DNA from: JAWOJF01 sp046481785
GTDB taxonomy: Bacteria; Bacteroidota; Ignavibacteria; Ignavibacteriales; Ignavibacteriaceae
Reading direction: 5' to 3'
Assembly (NCBI GenBank): GCA_046481785.1
Contig: JAWOJF010000227.1
Coordinates: 1-17,299 of the forward strand
Length of the DNA stretch: 17,299 bases
The number at the start of each line of letters is the position of its first letter. Within the stretch, counting starts at the first letter, position 1. Both the position numbers and the translations under genes were made by a program. This document shows, in pieces, positions 1 through 7,325 of this stretch. The notes below the pieces were generated by a model. That model had not been told where the DNA came from. It worked only from the letters and a program-made list of their open reading frames with translations, and made no database searches.

Positions 1-1
1 T

Positions 2-33
2 AAATATCAGCAACACTCTTGCTGCAAATATTT
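2..33. promoter_or_regulatory. Hairpin/inverted repeat upstream of the iron regulator gene
   Basis: CAGCAA (8-13) pairs with TTGCTG (19-24) around a 5-nt loop. AAATAT (2-7) can pair with ATATTT (28-33) across a 3-nt bulge, and a T-run follows. This could be the terminator of a gene lying before the window, or an operator for the regulator that starts at 62. The sequence does not decide between them. Confidence 0.4.
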
Positions 34-61
34 TTGTGGAGATAAAAAGATAAGGTGAATT

Positions 62-1090
62 ATGGCTGATCCTATTCAGGCGCTGATTATTGCAGGTGTT
101 GTTCTCGGACTGGCAGGGTTATTCTTTCTGCCAGAAAAGGGAATACTTGCAAGAAGAAAAAAATTACAAAAAAATAGCCAGCGTGTGCTTATTGAAGATG
201 CCTTAAAGCATCTTTACGATTGTGAATATAAAAATATTAATTGTACAATACACAGTATTGCCGGAAGTATTGGAATTTCAGGTGATAAGGCCGCTAAAAT
301 TCTTTCACGGCTGGAGTTAATGGGCCTGCTTGTTTCTGACGAAAACGGGCTGCTTCTTACAAAGGAGGGCAGATCGTATGCATTACGGATTATACGTATT
401 CACAGGCTTCTGGAAAAATATCTTGCAGATCAAACAGGAATAGAAGAGACTTTATGGCACCGGGAAGCCGAGGAAAGAGAACATCATTTTACTTCAGCTC
501 AGGCCGATGCACTGGCTGCACAGATGGGCAACCCGCTTTTCGATCCTCATGGCGATCCTATTCCAACAGCTTCGGGCGAACTGCCTGCATTGAAAGGAAT
601 GCCTTTATCTTCAGTAAGGATTGGTGAGATTGTCCGTATTGTTCATATTGAGGATGAGCCGTCTGCAATATATGCCCAGCTTGTTGCCGAGGGCTTATAT
701 CCCGGTATGCATATCAGGCTTATTGAGTCCTCACAAGAGAGGATAGTGCTTGAAGCTAACGGTGAAGAAGTAATACTTGCACCATTGTTTGCAGTTAATA
801 TATCTGTTGCTGAACTCCCCGCTGAAGAGAGAATTATTGAGAACTATAAAACACTCGATTCGCTGAAGCAGGGAGAATCTGCTGAGGTAATAGGAATTTC
901 AAAAGCATGCAGAGGCCAGCAGAGAAGAAGATTGATGGATTTGGGAGTTGTTCCCGGCAGTAAGGTTACCGCTGAGCTGGTAAGTACCGGCGGAAATCCG
1001 GTTGCTTATAAAATACGTGATGCTTTAATTGCTTTGCGCAGACAGCATGCTGAATATATTTTTATAAAAGATGTAGAGAAAGCAGCATAA
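62..1090 (+). CDS. Membrane-tethered DtxR/MntR-type metalloregulator with two FeoA-like domains
   Basis: This 342-residue protein begins with one hydrophobic segment (about 6-23) followed by a basic stretch (RRKK, 31-34), which suggests anchoring in the inner membrane with the rest in the cytoplasm. Residues about 40-105 look like the DtxR winged helix, and 106-170 like its metal-binding dimerisation domain. H114, E118, H133, E137, E140 and H141 fall at the same spacing as the DtxR ligands H79, E83, H98, C102, E105 and H106. The DtxR cysteine is therefore a glutamate, as in MntR. Two SH3-like FeoA-type domains follow (about 180-250 and 265-340; the second carries RRRLMDLGVVPG). A Shine-Dalgarno site (AAGGTGA) lies at 52-58. 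It precedes the split feoB, so a role in iron-responsive control of FeoB or as its FeoA partner is inferred. Family assignment is secure; DNA binding by a tethered form is not shown. Confidence 0.85.
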   Translation: MADPIQALIIAGVVLGLAGLFFLPEKGILARRKKLQKNSQRVLIEDALKHLYDCEYKNINCTIHSIAGSIGISGDKAAKILSRLELMGLLVSDENGLLLTKEGRSYALRIIRIHRLLEKYLADQTGIEETLWHREAEEREHHFTSAQADALAAQMGNPLFDPHGDPIPTASGELPALKGMPLSSVRIGEIVRIVHIEDEPSAIYAQLVAEGLYPGMHIRLIESSQERIVLEANGEEVILAPLFAVNISVAELPAEERIIENYKTLDSLKQGESAEVIGISKACRGQQRRRLMDLGVVPGSKVTAELVSTGGNPVAYKIRDALIALRRQHAEYIFIKDVEKAA

Positions 1091-1154
1091 CGCAGTTTAG
1101 AATAGTTACTGCACAGGCCTCTGTTCTTAGTTACGAAATACTAAAAGGTAAAGT

Positions 1155-1976
1155 ATGTCAGAGATAGAAAAAGTAAAAGCCAGCGCCGGTTGTGAAACAT
1201 GTGCTGTTCATAATAAGGGTAATCTTGTTAGGCTGGGAATTAATCTTAATAATATAGATTATGTTGTTGCCCTTGCCGGAAATCCTAACACTGGTAAGAG
1301 CACAGTTTTTAATGCATTAACAGGATTAAGACAGCATACCGGGAACTGGCCGGGCAAAACTGTTACCCGTGCAGAGGGCGGATTTCTGTATAACGAACAG
1401 AAATACAAAATAGTAGATCTTCCCGGTACTTACTCATTACTATCCACAAGTACAGATGAAGAAGTGGCGCGTGATTTTATATTATTCGGTCAGCCGGATG
1501 TTACTGTAATTGTTGCGGATGCAACACGCCTTGAACGTAATTTGAATCTTATACTACAGGTACTTGAAATAACAGACAGAGCAGTAGTGTGTCTTAATCT
1601 TATTGATGAGGCTAAACGTCATAATATTACTATTGATGACAGGAAATTATCAAAAGAGCTTGGCGTACCGGTAATACCAACCGCAGCAAGGCAAAGTGTT
1701 GGTATTAAAGATTTGCTAAAAAATATTTATGAGGTTGCAAACGGAACATACGTGTGCAAGCCGCACAGGATTACTACCGGATCACGTGAAGTAAAACGTG
1801 CTGTTGAAACTCTTACAAAGCAGATACTTGACGAATTTCCCGGTTTGCCCAATGCAAGATGGGTTGCCCTGCGCCTGCTTGAAGGAGACCAGCGAATAAT
1901 TGATGCTGTTAAATCAGGTGAGCTTGGTAATCTCAGCAGAAAAAATGAGATGCAGGAAGCATTTGTTACAAAATAG
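1155..1976 (+). CDS. feoB: FeoB GTPase half (N-terminal G domain of the ferrous iron transporter)
   Basis: This 273-residue protein is the soluble G domain of FeoB. Visible GTPase motifs are G1 GNPNTGKST (42-50), G2 within HTGNWPGKT (61-69), G3 DLPGTYSL (88-95), G4 NLID (148-151) and a G5-like PTAARQ further on. A helical region after about 200 matches the start of the FeoB spacer (GDI) domain. The N-terminus carries a CxxC (C13, C16) and H19 in an extra segment of about 35 residues before the G1 strand. In the family, GTP hydrolysis by this domain controls Fe(II) passage through the permease. The ORF ends at a TAG (1974-1976), and the permease continues 42 bases later in the same frame, so this may be a natural gene split or a nonsense interruption. 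Confidence 0.9.
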   Translation: MSEIEKVKASAGCETCAVHNKGNLVRLGINLNNIDYVVALAGNPNTGKSTVFNALTGLRQHTGNWPGKTVTRAEGGFLYNEQKYKIVDLPGTYSLLSTSTDEEVARDFILFGQPDVTVIVADATRLERNLNLILQVLEITDRAVVCLNLIDEAKRHNITIDDRKLSKELGVPVIPTAARQSVGIKDLLKNIYEVANGTYVCKPHRITTGSREVKRAVETLTKQILDEFPGLPNARWVALRLLEGDQRIIDAVKSGELGNLSRKNEMQEAFVTK

Positions 1977-2018
1977 TTAAAAAGCAATCATAGGAAAAGT
2001 GTTTTTGAGGAAAGCAAT

Positions 2019-3434
2019 ATGAAGGAAGTAAGTAAAAAAGATGCAATATTATCTGCGGCTAATAATCTCAGATGGGAAATAGGTGAAAATTTTCATGACT
2101 CACTTATGGAATCTATCTATAGTGATGCGGCTAAAATTGCTGGCAGTGCTGTAACACGAAGTGGTGAAAAACCCAGGTTTGACTGGGACAGGACTCTTGA
2201 TAAACTTGTTACAAGCAGGGTGCTTGGCTTCCCCTTAATGTTTGTTATGCTTGCAGTTGTTTTCTGGGTAACAATTGAAGGATCTAATGTCCCATCAGCA
2301 ATGCTTGCATCATTGCTGGTTGATGATATTCATCCTGTTTTAAAAGGCCTAACCTCTTCATTCCCCTGGTGGTTAAGCGGTGTTCTTATTGATGGTGCAT
2401 ATCTTGCACTTGCATGGGTAATAAGTGTAATGCTTCCGCCAATGGCAATATTTTTCCCTCTCTTTACTCTGCTTGAAGATTTTGGATATCTGCCGCGTGT
2501 AGCATTTAATATGGATAATCTTTTCCGTAAGGCTGGTGCGCACGGCAAACAGGCTCTTACAATGAGTATGGGATTTGGCTGTAATGCTGCCGGCATTATT
2601 GCAACAAGAGTAATTGATAGTCCGCGCGAAAGACTTATAGCCATAATAACAAATAATTTTTCATTATGTAATGGCAGATGGCCCACACAAATACTAATTG
2701 CTACAATTTTTATAGGGGCTGTTGCACCTGCACATATAGCCGGATTGGTTTCGGCAGGTGCAGTTGTTGGTATAGCATTACTGGGAATAGTTCTTAGTCT
2801 GGTTGTTTCCTGGAGTTTATCAAGAACAGTTTTAAAAGGAGAAGCATCTGCATTCAGCCTTGAACTTCCCCCTTACCGTCCGCCAAGAATATTACGGACA
2901 TTATATACTTCATTAATTGACAGGACAATTTTTGTTTTATGGCGGGCTATTGTTTTTGCTGTACCTGCAGGAGTAGCAATATGGCTGGTTGGGAACATCC
3001 ATATCGGTGAGCTTACAGTAGCAGAACATTTTGTAACATGGTCAAATCCTTTTGGCTTATTACTTGGTCTAAACGGTGTTATTCTTCTGGCTTATATAAT
3101 TGCAATACCGGCAAATGAGATTGTCATTCCTACTATACTTATGCTTACTGTTTTAACCACAGGTGCTGCCGGCGGCGCAGGAAGCGGCGTTATGTTTGAA
3201 ACTGAAACCGCTGAAGCTGCAGCTCAACTTTTATATGCGGGCGGATGGACAACCTTAACCGGCGTTAGCATTATGCTGTTCAGTTTGCTTCATAATCCCT
3301 GCTCTACCACTATTTATACTATTTATAAAGAAACAGGCAGTATTAAGTGGACTGTCTTTGCCTCTTTAATGCCTGTTATACTTGGGTTTATAGTTTGCTT
3401 TTTTGTTGCACAAATATGGCGGCTGTTGAGTTAA
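2019..3434 (+). CDS. feoB: FeoB permease half (membrane domain of the ferrous iron transporter)
   Basis: This 471-residue protein holds the rest of FeoB. A helical spacer remnant (about 1-50) leads into FDWDRTLDKLV, which precedes the first membrane helix, and several hydrophobic segments follow. Gate-like motifs include GFGCNAAG with C188, an IDSPRERL segment, and LCNGRWP with C217. These resemble the FeoB subgroup with CNGR[FW]P rather than the E. coli-type CSARLP. A C-terminal NPCSTT (C428) and KETGS segment are also typical. It imports Fe(II) across the inner membrane with the GTPase half at 1155-1976. GAGGAA at 2007-2012 is a good ribosome site six bases before ATG 2019, supporting independent initiation. 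Its frame is open back to the upstream TAG. Identity is secure. Confidence 0.9.
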   Translation: MKEVSKKDAILSAANNLRWEIGENFHDSLMESIYSDAAKIAGSAVTRSGEKPRFDWDRTLDKLVTSRVLGFPLMFVMLAVVFWVTIEGSNVPSAMLASLLVDDIHPVLKGLTSSFPWWLSGVLIDGAYLALAWVISVMLPPMAIFFPLFTLLEDFGYLPRVAFNMDNLFRKAGAHGKQALTMSMGFGCNAAGIIATRVIDSPRERLIAIITNNFSLCNGRWPTQILIATIFIGAVAPAHIAGLVSAGAVVGIALLGIVLSLVVSWSLSRTVLKGEASAFSLELPPYRPPRILRTLYTSLIDRTIFVLWRAIVFAVPAGVAIWLVGNIHIGELTVAEHFVTWSNPFGLLLGLNGVILLAYIIAIPANEIVIPTILMLTVLTTGAAGGAGSGVMFETETAEAAAQLLYAGGWTTLTGVSIMLFSLLHNPCSTTIYTIYKETGSIKWTVFASLMPVILGFIVCFFVAQIWRLLS

Positions 3435-3517
3435 GGAAAAAACTTATAATAGTAAGGCACTTCCACACCTAGTAAACTACACAAATGTCGTTCTACAATT
3501 AACAATATTGGGTAATA

Positions 3518-4276
3518 ATGAAAAAAATAATAGTGTTACTTTTTGCATTTTCATCTTTAATTTTTTCTCAGGAACCAATTATAACAGACCGGCCCGATGT
3601 AACTGAGTCCGCCGTAACAGTTCCGCATTACAGCTTACAGGTGGAGTCAGGGTTTGTTATACGGAATACGAAAGATGAAGAAAATGATGTTGCTGCAAAT
3701 TTCAGAGATGTTTCTTTTCTTACTACTCTTTTAAGATATGGACTGATGGAGAACCTGGAATTAAGATTGGGAAGTGAATATCTATATCAAAAAGTTGATA
3801 TAGATGGGAGAAGCAACGCTGAAGGACTTAACGGCCTGCTGGCAGGAGCAAAGTTTCAATTAGTGAGAGATAATCCATCTTTTCCAGATATGGCACTATT
3901 ATTTCATTTAAATATTCCTTTTGGAAGTGAAAATTTTAAGACTGATAATATCGAGCCGGAAATATTGCTGGCACTTTCACATCCCTTAAGTAAAACATTT
4001 TCGCTTTCGTATAACCTTGGCGGAGCTTTGCAAAGTTCTAACAGAATGATCTACTTTTACAGTGTTTCGGTAGCGGCGCCCTTATCAGAAAAACTTGGAG
4101 CATTTATTGAATTATTTGGTGAAATACCAGCCGGTAATGAGTCCGTAGAAAATATTGACGGCGGGTTTACATACCTGATACAGGATAATTTTCAGTTTGA
4201 TATTTCGGCGGGAGTAATTCTGGACCAGCCCTCAGATAACTGGTTTTTAAGTACAGGAATAAGTTTCAGGTTTTAA
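3518..4276 (+). CDS. Secreted outer-membrane beta-barrel protein (MetA-pathway/transporter-like)
   Basis: This 252-residue protein has a signal peptide (about 1-17, ending IFS before QEP). The mature N-terminus begins ITDRPDVTESA, followed by alternating amphipathic strands and a final aromatic residue (FRF at the C-terminus). That pattern fits an outer membrane beta-barrel. The ITDRPD start is one I associate with the Pfam family named 'putative MetA-pathway of phenol degradation', whose members are poorly characterised barrels; the pathway name should not be taken as function. It starts 83 bases after the FeoB permease on the same strand, so an outer-membrane role linked to iron uptake is possible but unproven. 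A perfect 10-bp inverted repeat lies inside the gene at 3780-3805. Confidence 0.65.
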   Translation: MKKIIVLLFAFSSLIFSQEPIITDRPDVTESAVTVPHYSLQVESGFVIRNTKDEENDVAANFRDVSFLTTLLRYGLMENLELRLGSEYLYQKVDIDGRSNAEGLNGLLAGAKFQLVRDNPSFPDMALLFHLNIPFGSENFKTDNIEPEILLALSHPLSKTFSLSYNLGGALQSSNRMIYFYSVSVAAPLSEKLGAFIELFGEIPAGNESVENIDGGFTYLIQDNFQFDISAGVILDQPSDNWFLSTGISFRF

Positions 4277-4377
4277 CTATTCGTGGTAAATTGCTTCGTC
4301 TTTTTTTTTATCCTTTTTAAAATTCCGGACTTGCAAAATTATTTCTATTTTTAACTAACTAATTTTAATCAACAATA

Positions 4378-4433
4378 TCAGAATTGAATCTTTGCAGGAT
4401 TTTGATTTATCCTGTTATTCATTAATTCTTAGA
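4378..4433. repeat. Imperfect palindromic intergenic repeat upstream of xth
   Basis: CAGGAT (4395-4400) and ATCCTG (4409-4414) form a perfect stem around TTTGATTT. The arms extend imperfectly outward, with AGAATTGAAT near 4379-4389 against ATTAATTCTT near 4421-4430. It lies in the 184-base gap between the barrel gene and xth, where I see no gene. It could act as a weak terminator of the upstream gene, but it looks more like a member of a dispersed palindromic repeat family. That reading rests on its form only. Confidence 0.4.
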
Positions 4434-4460
4434 ATCACAGTTCAGACAGGAGTTTAAAAA

Positions 4461-5228
4461 TTGAAAATTATTTCATGGAATGTTAACGGTATAAGGGCAG
4501 TTCATAAAAAAGGATTTCTTGACTGGTTTAAGAAGGAAAGTCCTGATATACTATGCCTGCAGGAGACAAAAGCACACGAAGAACAGCTTCCCGATGAATT
4601 AAAAAACGTTGAGGGATACTCTTCTCTTTTTTGTGCCGGAGAAAGGAAGGGATACAGCGGCGTTTGTATTTATTCAAAGGTTCAGCCGATTAAAGTATAC
4701 CGCGGGTTTGATATTCAAAAGTTTGATAATGAAGGCAGAATACTTGTTGCGGAATTTCCCGGGTTTACCTTAATAAATATCTATTACCCTAATGGTAAAA
4801 AAAATCAGGAAAGACTGCAGTACAAAATGGATTTTTACGATGCATTTCTGGAATATGCCAACCGCTTGAGGAGTGAAGGGAAAAAATTAATTATTTGCGG
4901 TGATGTAAATACGGCTCATAAAGAAATTGATATTGCCCGGCCCAAAGAGAATTCTAAAATATCGGGCTTCCTTCCAATAGAACGTGAATGGATGGACAAG
5001 TTTATAAGCAGCGGGTACATTGATACGTTCAGAATGTTTAATGACCAGCCGCAGCAATATACATGGTGGGATATGGTAACACGCGCCCGTGAAAGAAATG
5101 TGGGCTGGCGGATTGACTATTTCTTTGTAAGTGATGATTTAAAAGACAATGTAAAAAATGCTTTTATACAAAGTGATATTATGGGTTCGGACCATTGTCC
5201 GATTGGGATAGAAATATCACTTGATTAA
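4461..5228 (+). CDS. xth: Exodeoxyribonuclease III (AP endonuclease, EEP family)
   Basis: This 255-residue protein is full length for bacterial exonuclease III, which cleaves DNA at abasic sites and removes 3' blocking groups in base excision repair. Family motifs are in order: WNVNGIRA (6-13), LQETK with metal-binding E35, IYYPNG, CGDVNTAH with D148 and N150, WRIDYFFVS, and SDHCPI with catalytic H245. The start is TTG at 4461, supported by AGGAG at 4448-4452 at normal spacing and by the MKIISWNVNG opening typical of the family. It sits one gap upstream of the hicBA-photolyase chain. Whether it is co-transcribed with that chain is not clear. Confidence 0.95.
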   Translation: MKIISWNVNGIRAVHKKGFLDWFKKESPDILCLQETKAHEEQLPDELKNVEGYSSLFCAGERKGYSGVCIYSKVQPIKVYRGFDIQKFDNEGRILVAEFPGFTLINIYYPNGKKNQERLQYKMDFYDAFLEYANRLRSEGKKLIICGDVNTAHKEIDIARPKENSKISGFLPIEREWMDKFISSGYIDTFRMFNDQPQQYTWWDMVTRARERNVGWRIDYFFVSDDLKDNVKNAFIQSDIMGSDHCPIGIEISLD

Positions 5229-5324
5229 ACTACTGGGAAGCGCTTTTTAATTTTAGTGGCCCAAATACACGAGTTCTTGATGTAGAAAAATCGATGAGAA
5301 AATGTGTATTGGTTATAGATGAAT

Positions 5325-5355
5325 AATTTAGTAATTTTTATTAAAGTACTAAATT
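5325..5355. promoter_or_regulatory. Perfect 9-bp inverted repeat, candidate operator of hicBA-phr
   Basis: AATTTAGTA (5325-5333) and TACTAAATT (5347-5355) are perfect inverted repeats with a 13-base spacer. The half-site centres are 22 bp apart, about two helical turns. The site ends 10 bases before the hicB ATG. Toxin-antitoxin promoters are commonly autoregulated at such sites, so an operator is plausible. It could instead be a 5' UTR hairpin. Confidence 0.45.
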
Positions 5356-5365
5356 GAGAGATAAT

Positions 5366-5572
5366 ATGAGACAAGTAGTTATTTATCCGGGAGAGGATAA
5401 TTTTTGGGTTGCTGAATGCCCCAGTCTTCCCGGCTGTTTAAGCCAGGGTAAAACTAAAGATGAAGCTGTTAAGAATATTAAAGATGCCATAAACTTGTAT
5501 ATTCAGAGCTTAGAAGAAGACGGCCTGCCGGTTCCGCCTGAAAATTTTGATACCATTCTAGTAGCTGTATGA
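5366..5572 (+). CDS. hicB: HicB-type antitoxin, short form
   Basis: This protein of 68 residues has the HicB partial RNase H fold: VVIYPGEDNFWVAECPSLPG, then a GKTKDEAVKNI helix and an acidic GLPVPP tail. It should neutralise the HicA RNase encoded next. I start it at ATG 5366, preceded by GAGAG at 5356-5360; an in-frame TTG at 5354 would add four residues and falls in the inverted repeat. It has no C-terminal ribbon-helix-helix or HTH domain, which longer HicB proteins use to bind their promoter. Its stop overlaps the hicA start as ATGA (5569-5572). The antitoxin-first order differs from E. coli hicAB. Confidence 0.85.
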   Translation: MRQVVIYPGEDNFWVAECPSLPGCLSQGKTKDEAVKNIKDAINLYIQSLEEDGLPVPPENFDTILVAV

Positions 5573-5796
5573 GTACTCTGCCGGTTCTGTCAGGAAAGGA
5601 ATGTGTTAAATTACTGGGGAAAACTGGCTTTAAGATAAGGAGACAGACAGGAAGTCATATTATTTTAAGAAAAAATTCACCTTTCAGGCAAGTAGTTGTT
5701 CCCAACCATAAGCAACTTGACAGAGGAACCCTTCGGTCGATTATAAGGGCGGCAGATTTAAGTATTGAAGAGTTTCTGGAATTAATAAATCAGTGA
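5569..5796 (+). CDS. hicA: HicA-type toxin (mRNA interferase)
   Basis: This 75-residue protein is a dsRNA-binding-like HicA toxin. It has the N-terminal LSGKECVKLLGKTGF helix, then QTGSHIILRK with the conserved catalytic histidine H30, then VVVPNHKQLDRGTLRSII. In the family it cleaves mRNA and halts translation until HicB binds it. All core residues look intact, so it is probably active. It overlaps hicB by four bases (ATGA). Its own stop overlaps the photolyase GTG start (GTGA, 5793-5796), implying translational coupling in both directions along the operon. Confidence 0.88.
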   Translation: MSTLPVLSGKECVKLLGKTGFKIRRQTGSHIILRKNSPFRQVVVPNHKQLDRGTLRSIIRAADLSIEEFLELINQ

Positions 5797-7148
5797 TCAA
5801 TTCGTTTAGAATAAAACTGCTCCACCGGGGAAATAGTACCGGTATTGGCCCGGTTATTTACTGGATGAGCCGCGACCAGCGGGCACACGATAACTGGGCA
5901 TTACTTTTTGCTCAGCAGTTAAGTTTTGAAAAAAACAGGGGACTTGTTGTAATCTTTAATCTTGTGAATGAATTTCTTGAAGCCTCAATCCGCCAGTATG
6001 GGTTTATGCTTAAAGGATTGCAGGAGGCTGAAAAAGAATTAGCAAAATATAACATTCCTTTTGTTCTATTATCCGGGAAACCGGAAATAAATATTCCATC
6101 CTTTATTAAAGATGTTAATGCTTCTGCTCTAATTACCGATTTTGACCCGCTTAAAATAAAATTAAAATGGCAGGAGCAGGTTAGAGCCAAAATACAAATC
6201 CCATATTATATTGTGGATACACATAACATAGTACCTGCATGGCATGTATCAGGTAAGCAGGAGTTTGGCGCTTACACCATCCGTCCTAAAATAAACAGGC
6301 TTCTCCCGGAATTTCTTGAGGACTTCCCGCTTTTAAGTAAAATGAAAAAATCTGAAGCGCTCTCTTTTGATAAAACGGACTGGGTGCACGCCGGGAAATC
6401 ATTAAAAATAAATTATGATGTTAAAGAGGTAAACCGGATTAAACCCGGCTCTAAAGAAGCACAAAAAACTCTCAATTATTTTTTAAGAGAGAAAATTAAT
6501 AATTATGCTTCTCAAAGGAATGATCCTAATAAAAATGCTCAATCCAATCTTTCTCCTTACCTGCACTTTGGACAAATTTCAGCTCAGCGTATTGCCCTTG
6601 AGACGAAGGAATTTGATTGTGACGGAGAATCTAAAAATGCATTTCTTGAAGAGCTTATTGTAAGACGGGAGCTATCTGATAATTATTGTTACTATAATAA
6701 AAATTATGATGCCTTTGAAGGTTTTCCCAAATGGGCGCAGGGAACATTGAATAAGCATAAAAAGGATAAAAGAGAGTTTATCTATACATTAAAAGAATTT
6801 GAAGAAGCAAAAACTCATGAGGATCTGTGGAATGCTGCACAGAAAGAATTACTATATACAGGGAAGCTACATGGTTATATGCGTATGTACTGGGGAAAGA
6901 AAATACTTGAATGGTCAAAATCTCCTGAAGAAGCTTTAAGAATTTCTATTTACCTGAATGATAAATACAGTCTTGACGGCAGAGATCCAAACGGTTATAC
7001 CGGCTGTGCATGGTCAATTGGGGGAGTACATGACAGGGCATGGGCTGAACGCGGAGTATTCGGGCAGATACGGTATATGAACAGGAACGGCGCCAAACGT
7101 AAATTTGATGTTGACGAGTATGTAAAAAAGCATGCAATAGGCAATTAG
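5793..7148 (+). CDS. phr: Class II CPD deoxyribodipyrimidine photolyase
   Basis: This 451-residue flavoprotein repairs UV-induced cyclobutane pyrimidine dimers using light. The class II signature is clear: YWMSRDQRAHDNWAL (23-37), SNLSPYLHFGQIS, LEELIVRRELSDNYC, then GKLHGYMRMYWGKKILEW and the FAD-site region GRDPNGYTGCAWSIGG near the C-terminus. Length is normal for class II enzymes. The start is GTG at 5793, overlapping the hicA stop by four bases. No separate ribosome site is evident, which supports reinitiation after hicA translation. The surrounding exonuclease III makes this a small DNA-repair neighbourhood, with the toxin-antitoxin pair placed between the two repair genes. Confidence 0.95.
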   Translation: MINSFRIKLLHRGNSTGIGPVIYWMSRDQRAHDNWALLFAQQLSFEKNRGLVVIFNLVNEFLEASIRQYGFMLKGLQEAEKELAKYNIPFVLLSGKPEINIPSFIKDVNASALITDFDPLKIKLKWQEQVRAKIQIPYYIVDTHNIVPAWHVSGKQEFGAYTIRPKINRLLPEFLEDFPLLSKMKKSEALSFDKTDWVHAGKSLKINYDVKEVNRIKPGSKEAQKTLNYFLREKINNYASQRNDPNKNAQSNLSPYLHFGQISAQRIALETKEFDCDGESKNAFLEELIVRRELSDNYCYYNKNYDAFEGFPKWAQGTLNKHKKDKREFIYTLKEFEEAKTHEDLWNAAQKELLYTGKLHGYMRMYWGKKILEWSKSPEEALRISIYLNDKYSLDGRDPNGYTGCAWSIGGVHDRAWAERGVFGQIRYMNRNGAKRKFDVDEYVKKHAIGN

Positions 7149-7222
7149 CAGGAATGGCCGGCAGTGTATAATTCTTCAGCCGGCATAAACTTCAACTGCA
7201 TTTTATTCCTTTAACAGTCGTG

Positions 7223-7250
7223 GGCTGCAAACTGCAGTCTTTTATTTTTA
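7223..7250 (+). terminator. Rho-independent terminator after phr
   Basis: GGCTGCA (7223-7229) pairs with TGCAGTC (7233-7239), including one G-U pair, around an AAC loop, and is followed directly by TTTTATTTTTA. It lies 75 bases after the photolyase stop and would end the hicB-hicA-phr transcript. A second GCCGGC/GCCGGC stem at 7157-7184 lacks a T-run. Confidence 0.7.
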
Positions 7251-7325
7251 GTTGCTTCCAAACCATCAAGTTAGTTGTAGCATTAATCATTAATTTTCTG
7301 AAGAAGATTATAAGGGGAATATCTT

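Noticed and set aside
2330..2686. Minus-strand open frame of 118 codons opposite the FeoB permease
   Set aside because: The plus-strand frame has strong FeoB family motifs throughout; the antisense product shows no motif or ribosome site.
3780..3805. Perfect 10-bp inverted repeat ATCTATATCA/TGATATAGAT with a 6-base loop
   Set aside because: It lies inside the beta-barrel gene and encodes ordinary barrel residues; the arms are AT-rich and a chance origin is likely.
7157..7184. GCCGGC/GCCGGC hairpin just after phr as the terminator
   Set aside because: No T-run follows and the loop is long; the hairpin at 7223-7239 with TTTTATTTTT is the better terminator.
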